From positions 434,001 to 498,000 of the forward strand of contig NZ_ATXE01000002.1 in assembly GCF_000421525.1 (NCBI RefSeq): a DNA stretch of 64,000 nt, given 5' to 3'. The stretch comes from Aestuariimicrobium kwangyangense DSM 21549 (GTDB lineage: Bacteria > Actinomycetota > Actinomycetes > Propionibacteriales > Propionibacteriaceae). Both the position numbers and the translations under genes were made by a program. This document shows positions 59,331 to 64,000 of the stretch, piece after piece. Every line of letters starts with the position of its first letter. Position 1 is the first letter of the stretch. A model generated the notes under the pieces. It ran no database searches and was not told the origin of the DNA. It was given only the letters and a program-made list of their open reading frames with translations.

Positions 59331-60116
59331 TCAGTGGACGAGTTCGCCCAGCTCGCCGTGCAGCTTCGGGACGTCGGCCAGGAGCTGCTTGGTGTACTCG
59401 TGCTGCGGGTTGAACACCACGTCCTGGCTCGTGCCCTGCTCGACCATGTCACCCTTCTGCATCACCAACATGCGGTCGGCCACGTAGGTGGCCTGTCCGA
59501 TGTCGTGGGTGATGATCATGATGGTGGTGCCGAGGTTGTCGCGCAGGTCCTTGAACACGTTGAGCACGTTCACCCGCAGTGAGGCGTCCAACATGGAGGT
59601 CGCCTCGTCGGCCAGCAGCAGCTTGGGTCGCATCATCAGCGCTCGTGCGATCATGATGCGCTGCCGCTGCCCGCCGGACAGTTCGTGCGGGTGCTTCTTG
59701 ATGACGTCGGCCACCTCGAACCCAACGTGGTGGAGGGCCTCCTCCATGCGGGTCCTCGCCTCGGCCTTGTTGTCGATCAGCTTTGCCGAACGGTCGAGCA
59801 GGCGCTCGACCGTGAAGAACTGGTTGAACGCGCTGAACGGGTCCTGGAAGACCGCCTGCACCTCCTGCCAGTACTTCTTCGACTGCAGGAAGCTCATCTT
59901 CGTCACGTCACTACCGTCGAAGGTCATCGTTCCACCCGACGAGGGCAGTAGCCCCAGCACCAACCGGGCGAGCGTCGACTTGCCCGAACCGGACTCCCCC
60001 ACGACTGCTGTGATGGATCCCGGCTCCAGCCCGAAGGTGGCTCCCTTGACGGCGTGCACCGCACCCTTGCCGCCGCCGAAGGTCTTGGACAGGTTGTCGG
60101 CTTCGAACAGTGCCAT
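59331..60116 (-). CDS. ABC importer ATPase, Opp/Dpp F type
   Basis: A 261-residue ATPase that powers import. Walker A is VGESGSGKSTLA, the Q-loop VFQDPFSAFNQ, the signature LSGGQRQRI and Walker B LLLADEATSMLD, with the switch His in ITHDIG. It ends soon after the ATPase core and lacks the C-terminal cysteine-containing extension found in most OppF/DppF proteins. ATG start one base after the upstream ATPase gene. Confidence 0.93.
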   Translation of the reverse strand: MALFEADNLSKTFGGGKGAVHAVKGATFGLEPGSITAVVGESGSGKSTLARLVLGLLPSSGGTMTFDGSDVTKMSFLQSKKYWQEVQAVFQDPFSAFNQFFTVERLLDRSAKLIDNKAEARTRMEEALHHVGFEVADVIKKHPHELSGGQRQRIMIARALMMRPKLLLADEATSMLDASLRVNVLNVFKDLRDNLGTTIMIITHDIGQATYVADRMLVMQKGDMVEQGTSQDVVFNPQHEYTKQLLADVPKLHGELGELVH

Positions 60117-60117
60117 G

Positions 60118-61179
60118 TCAGGCCTCCTTCTTGATCAGCACGGGGGCCTCGATCTCGTCGTTGCGACGCAACACGTCTTCGATACGGATGGGCTCGTGGG
60201 GATGTTGCTGTGACCAATGACACTTGGCGAACTGCAGCTCGTTGCCCTGGGCACGTGGCATCACCTGGGTGCAGATGTCCATCGCCAGGCCGCAGCGAGG
60301 GTGGAACCGGCATCCCGACGGCGGCTTGGCAAGGCTGGGCGGGGAGCCCTTGATGCCCTCCACCCTCTTCGCAAGGGTGTCCTCCTCGGGTGCGAGCACC
60401 GCGTTGAGGAGGGCCTTCGAGTACGGGTGGCGGGGCCGCTCCGCGATGTCCTCGGAGTTCGCCACCTCGACGATCTGGCCCGCGTACATGATGGCGACCC
60501 GGTCAGAGATCGTCTTCAGCAACGGCAGGTCGTGGGTGATGAAGATGACGCCCTTCATGATGTCCTGGTTGAGCATCTCCCGGAGCATCTCGACCAGGGC
60601 CCGCTGGCTCGACACGTCGAGCGCCGACGTGGGCTCGTCGGCGATCAGCAATCGCGGGTTGAGCAAGGTCGAGATCACCGTGATCACGCGCTGCTTCATA
60701 CCGCCCGACAACTGGTGGGGGTAGGAGTCGAGGGCCCGGGTGGGCAGCCCGAGGTTCTTCATCCTGTCCCGGGCGAGGTCGAGGCATTCGTCCTTCGACA
60801 ACTTGGTGCCGTGCGACTTGAGCACGTCGACCACCAGCCCGCGGATCTTGGCCGTGGGCGACAACGAGTTCAAGGCACCCTGGGGCAGCATCGAGACCAC
60901 CGAACCACGCCAGGTGCGGGGCACCTTGTTGTTCTGCCCGAGCTCGAGCACCTGGCCGTCGATGTTCAGAGTGCCGCTGATCGGGTACAGCGGCGGACGA
61001 GCGGTCAGGGCCAGCACGTTGCCGAGGGTGGACTTGCCACACCCCGACTCGCCCGCACAGCCCAGGATCTCGCCCTCGTTCACGAACACGCTGACGTTGT
61101 CGACGGCGCGCACCTCACGTCCGTCGGGTGTGTGGTAGGCCGCAGTGACCTGCTTGGCCTCCAACAGGCGCTTCGTCAT
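60118..61179 (-). CDS. ABC importer ATPase, Opp/Dpp D type
   Basis: A 353-residue ATPase partner with Walker A AGESGCGKSTLG, signature LSGGMKQRV and Walker B LLIADEPTSALD. The C-terminal oligopeptide/dipeptide extension is present (GCRFHPRCGLAMDICTQV and a later cysteine), which can hold an iron-sulfur cluster in relatives. The ATG overlaps the upstream permease stop (ATGA). Confidence 0.93.
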   Translation of the reverse strand: MTKRLLEAKQVTAAYHTPDGREVRAVDNVSVFVNEGEILGCAGESGCGKSTLGNVLALTARPPLYPISGTLNIDGQVLELGQNNKVPRTWRGSVVSMLPQGALNSLSPTAKIRGLVVDVLKSHGTKLSKDECLDLARDRMKNLGLPTRALDSYPHQLSGGMKQRVITVISTLLNPRLLIADEPTSALDVSSQRALVEMLREMLNQDIMKGVIFITHDLPLLKTISDRVAIMYAGQIVEVANSEDIAERPRHPYSKALLNAVLAPEEDTLAKRVEGIKGSPPSLAKPPSGCRFHPRCGLAMDICTQVMPRAQGNELQFAKCHWSQQHPHEPIRIEDVLRRNDEIEAPVLIKKEA

Positions 61180-62138
61180 GGTCGGGCCTCCTCACGAGTC
61201 CTGTCGACGACGGCCGCTTCCATCAGGGCTGCGGGACCGGCCGCCGAACCTGCCTCGGGCAGGAACTCGTCGTCTTGGTCGGGGGTGACAACGCCGGCCT
61301 TGACCTTCTTGCCTCGGCGCAGGCGCGGGTTGAACAGCTCGTCCAGGCTGGACTGCAGCAGGAAGAGCGAGAACGCGATCAGGGTCAACATCAACGTCGG
61401 CGGGATGAAGGCCCACCAGGCACCGACCCGGATCGATCCCCACGCCAGTGCCCAGTTGAGCATCATGCCGATCGACACGATGTTCGAGGGACCGAGCCCC
61501 AGCATCGACAGTGAGGACTCCGTCAGGATGGCGCTGGCCACCTGGAGGACGAAGGCCATCACGACATAGCTGAGCAGGTAGGGCAACACGTCCCAGACCA
61601 GGATGCTCCAGAAGTTCGCACCCGACATCTTGGCGACCTCGATGTGCTCGCGGGTGCGAACCGAGGTTGCCTGGGCACGAACCGCTCGTGCCGTCCAGGG
61701 CCACGAGGTGATCCCGATGACCAGCGCAAGGGTGAAGATGTTGCGCTGCGGCAGTGACACCGACAACAGGATGACGATCACGATGCTGGGGATGGCCAAC
61801 ATGATGTTGGTCAGGCCCATCAGGATCTCCTCCACCAGACCACCGGCATACCCGGCGATCAGGCCGATGACCAGACCGATCGCAGAGGCGACGATGCCAG
61901 CGATCAGGCCGACCAACAGTGAGGTGCGGGTGCCGTACAGCAGGTTCGACATCACCGACTGGCCCTCGTTGTCGGTGCCGAGGATGCCCCCGAAGCCGGG
62001 GTGGACCCCGGGTTTGTCGTACAGACCACCGATGGAGGTGTTGGGGTCGACGCCGATCAGGAACGGGCCGAGCAGTGCCGCCAGCAGAACCAGCACGACC
62101 AGACCGGCCGCGACGTAGAAACGGACGGAGAATCTCAT
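61176..62138 (-). CDS. ABC importer permease, Opp/Dpp C type
   Basis: A 320-residue inner-membrane permease with an N-terminal helix and a BPD_transp domain; the coupling EAA-type loop reads VRTREHIEVAKMSGANFW. Its Asp/Glu-rich C-terminal tail (DQDDEFLPEAG) follows the usual LRRGKK end. ATG start overlaps the upstream permease stop by 4 bases. Confidence 0.93.
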   Translation of the reverse strand: MRFSVRFYVAAGLVVLVLLAALLGPFLIGVDPNTSIGGLYDKPGVHPGFGGILGTDNEGQSVMSNLLYGTRTSLLVGLIAGIVASAIGLVIGLIAGYAGGLVEEILMGLTNIMLAIPSIVIVILLSVSLPQRNIFTLALVIGITSWPWTARAVRAQATSVRTREHIEVAKMSGANFWSILVWDVLPYLLSYVVMAFVLQVASAILTESSLSMLGLGPSNIVSIGMMLNWALAWGSIRVGAWWAFIPPTLMLTLIAFSLFLLQSSLDELFNPRLRRGKKVKAGVVTPDQDDEFLPEAGSAAGPAALMEAAVVDRTREEARP

Positions 62139-63145
62139 GACTTGTCACCACCTTGGGTGGCCCGGATGCGGGGATCGATGAGGCCGTAGAGAACTTCGAC
62201 GGCGAAGTTGGCGACGAGCACCGTCACCGTGATGATCAACGTGATCGCCTGGATCACGGGGTAGTCGTTCGCCGAGATGGCGGTGAACAACAGTGAGCCC
62301 ATGCCCGGGTAGTTGAAGACCAGTTCGGTGATCAGTGCGCCACCCACCAGACCACCCAGCGACAGCGCCAGACCGGTGATCTGGGGCAGCATGGCGTTGC
62401 GGAAGATGTAGCGCACCATCTGGCTGTCGCGCATGCCCAGGCCGCGACCGTAGTTCACGTAGTCGGAACCCAGTTCGTAGATGGCCATGGAGCGCATGCC
62501 CACGGCCTGGCCACCGATGAAGATCAGCACCAGCGACCAGAACGGCAACCACCAGTAGCTGATGGCGTCCATGAAGAAGGGCATCGAGAACTCGGGGGTG
62601 AGCCCGATGGAGTAGGCCCGGCCCTGCGGGAAGACCGGCTGCCACACGGCGAAGCCGAACAGCAGCAGGATGGCCAGGCAGTAGTACGGCATCGACGACA
62701 GGAACAGCGAGCCGACGAAGGCTCCCCTGTCGAACCAGCCGCCCTTGAAGGCGGCCACGGCGCCCAGCAGGTTGCCCACCAGCCATCCGATGATGACGGC
62801 CGGCAACTGGATCGCGAGGCTCCAAGGAAGGGCGTCTCCGATCAGCTTGTTGACCGAGGCGGGGTACTGCATGAATGAGGTACCGAGATTCCCGGTGAAG
62901 GTGTTCTGCAGGTACACCAGGAACTGTTCCCACATTGGCTTGTCAAGGCCGAATTCCTTGACGTAGTGCTCGTAGATGGTCTGCAGTTGGTCGCTGCCGG
63001 CGCCCCCCTGCGCCAACTTCCCCACCAGCGCATCCACCGGGTTGCCGGGGATGAGTCGCGGGAGGAGGAAGTTGAGCAGGAGAGCGACGAACAGTGCAGC
63101 GATGTACCACAGAGCCTTCCGCAGCAGGTAGCGGCCGAGGCCCAT
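62135..63145 (-). CDS. ABC importer permease, Opp/Dpp B type
   Basis: A 336-residue permease. It starts MGLGRYLLRKALWYIAALFV, contains the family RLIPGNPVDAL loop and the coupling segment VNYGRGLGMRDSQMVRYIFRNAMLPQI. A family 5 importer of peptides or oligosaccharides is predicted with its partners. A hairpin at the end of the binding-protein gene precedes it, so its mRNA may be less abundant. Confidence 0.93.
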   Translation of the reverse strand: MGLGRYLLRKALWYIAALFVALLLNFLLPRLIPGNPVDALVGKLAQGGAGSDQLQTIYEHYVKEFGLDKPMWEQFLVYLQNTFTGNLGTSFMQYPASVNKLIGDALPWSLAIQLPAVIIGWLVGNLLGAVAAFKGGWFDRGAFVGSLFLSSMPYYCLAILLLFGFAVWQPVFPQGRAYSIGLTPEFSMPFFMDAISYWWLPFWSLVLIFIGGQAVGMRSMAIYELGSDYVNYGRGLGMRDSQMVRYIFRNAMLPQITGLALSLGGLVGGALITELVFNYPGMGSLLFTAISANDYPVIQAITLIITVTVLVANFAVEVLYGLIDPRIRATQGGDKS

Positions 63146-63166
63146 GTCTGTCCTTCCGGGGAGAGG

Positions 63167-63186
63167 GAGTCACCCAGGGGTGACTC
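63167..63186 (-). terminator. Attenuating hairpin between binding-protein and permease genes
   Basis: An 8-base perfect stem, 63167-63174 with 63179-63186, and a 4-base loop. The downstream arm covers part of the stop codon of the binding-protein gene. In this position such hairpins often stabilise the binding-protein mRNA or lower permease expression. Confidence 0.5.
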
Positions 63187-64000
63187 AGGCGCCAACCTTC
63201 TTGATGTTCCAGAGGAACTTGCGTCCCGCGCCCTTCCAGGTCGGGGGGGCGTAGGGGTTGGCCTCGGTCGGGAAGTTGGTCCAGGTTCCCTGGTTGAACT
63301 CGTAGAACTGGCTCGGACGGTACATCACGGGGATCGCCGGCACGTTGGTACGGAAGATCTCGTCCAACTTTCCGTAGATCTCCTTGGCCTTGGCCTCGTC
63401 GGTCTCGGCCGCCGCCTGCTTCAGCAGCGCGGTGACGTCGGCGTTCTTGAACCGGCCGTAGTTCCAGAAGGCACGCTGGCCGACGGGTGCGACACCCTCG
63501 TCACCGAGGTAGTCACGGAAGCGCTGCCACGGGGTGGCGGAGCCGACCGAGGCGTAGCTGTAGTGCACCAGGTCGAAGTTGCCGTTCTGCATGGCGTCGA
63601 TCATGGTGGCGGCCTGCGGGAAGTTGGTCTGCACGTCGATGCCGATGTCCTTGCAGGACTTGGCGATGATCTCGCAGGAGGTGTTCCAGTCGGTCCAGCC
63701 GGTCGGGGTCTGCAGCTTCCACGGGCCCAGACGAGTGCCGTCAGGCAGGGAGTAGATGCCGTCGGAGCCCTTCTTGCACTTGAGCTCCTCCTCGAGGATC
63801 TTGACGGCCTTCTCCTTGTCGAACTTCCAGCCCGACTTCTCGACGGCGGCCTTGTCGAAGTACTTCTCCTCCGAGCCCTTCGGCAGCACGATCGAGGCCT
63901 GCATCTCGTCGGAGTAGTCGCTCATGGCCTTCGAGGCGATGTCACCGTAGTTGATCGCGTAGGCGATGGCCTTGCGGACGCCGACGTTGTCGAGGCCCTT
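63185..64000 (-). CDS. ABC importer substrate-binding protein, family 5 (partial, N-terminus missing)
   Basis: The last 271 residues of a family 5 solute-binding lipoprotein; the signal peptide and the first lobe lie beyond the right edge. VRKAIAYAINYGDIASKAM at the visible start is the family mark and SYASVGSATPWQRFRDYLG belongs to the ligand region. Family 5 members bind peptides, nickel or oligosaccharides. The ligand is not readable here, but TPTGWTDWNTSCEIIAKSCK and the aromatic-rich C-terminus (YRPSQFYEFNQGTW) are compatible with sugars. First gene of the importer operon. Confidence 0.92.
   Translation of the reverse strand, partial: KGLDNVGVRKAIAYAINYGDIASKAMSDYSDEMQASIVLPKGSEEKYFDKAAVEKSGWKFDKEKAVKILEEELKCKKGSDGIYSLPDGTRLGPWKLQTPTGWTDWNTSCEIIAKSCKDIGIDVQTNFPQAATMIDAMQNGNFDLVHYSYASVGSATPWQRFRDYLGDEGVAPVGQRAFWNYGRFKNADVTALLKQAAAETDEAKAKEIYGKLDEIFRTNVPAIPVMYRPSQFYEFNQGTWTNFPTEANPYAPPTWKGAGRKFLWNIKKVGA

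Overview
The window is about 64 kb of dense, GC-rich chromosome from an actinobacterium. Markers are the mismatch-repair nuclease NucS, a Scy/DivIVA-like polarity protein, the GlgE maltosyltransferase pathway, the HGxxPAAW and Trp-associated membrane proteins inside the trp operon, and the order rpmE-prfA-prmC-sua5-wecA-atp. A methylmalonyl-CoA epimerase, a PduO-type cobalamin adenosyltransferase and the trp-lgt-gltBD order suggest the propionic-acid bacteria (Propionibacteriaceae) as the closest fit; genus cannot be told from this sequence alone. I found no rRNA, tRNA, CRISPR array, transposase, integrase or phage gene. Overlapping GTGA/ATGA gene junctions dominate, and no gap between genes exceeds 300 bases.

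Layout. 1-1398: partial MFS exporter and a DUF2231 membrane protein. 1426-14599 (minus): one long run hisI-trpE-Trp membrane protein-HGxxPAAW-trpC-trpB-trpA-SCO1-lgt, then gltB-gltD. 14648-20052: a metal-binding actinobacterial protein, a NERD nuclease-helicase, a sugar symporter fused to a cytidylate-kinase-like domain, and an SMP-30 lactonase coupled to gatB. 20049-28888: gatCAB, an ACT protein, a VTT-like membrane protein, a MetE-like protein, mnmA, a cysteine desulfurase and a crotonase. 28946-40272: the glucan block glgX-glgE-mak-glgB, an MFS exporter, a thioredoxin-fold/TPR protein and pgm.

40300-46536: PH-domain protein with a tiny membrane partner, methylmalonyl-CoA epimerase, Scy-like coiled coil, NucS, zinc-ribbon protein, alpha/beta hydrolase, lipoprotein cyclophilin, cobalamin adenosyltransferase, DUF2550. 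46625-58502 (minus): the complete F1Fo ATP synthase atpBEFHAGDC behind prfA-prmC-sua5-wecA, with rpmE upstream of a terminator. 58563-64000: a TetR regulator and an Opp/Dpp-type ABC importer whose binding-protein gene runs off the end.

How the genes work together. GlgX, GlgE, Mak, GlgB and Pgm cover maltose-1-phosphate-driven alpha-glucan synthesis and turnover. The epimerase and adenosyltransferase serve the B12-dependent methylmalonyl-CoA branch of propionate metabolism. The cysteine desulfurase and MnmA form a tRNA 2-thiolation route, and GatCAB makes amidated tRNAs. The least ordinary genes are the symporter-kinase fusion, the NERD-helicase, and a SCO1-like TAT lipoprotein placed between trpA and lgt. 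A regulatory theme also recurs: several promoters place a TAnnnT -10 box 6-8 bases before the start codon, as expected for leaderless mRNAs.
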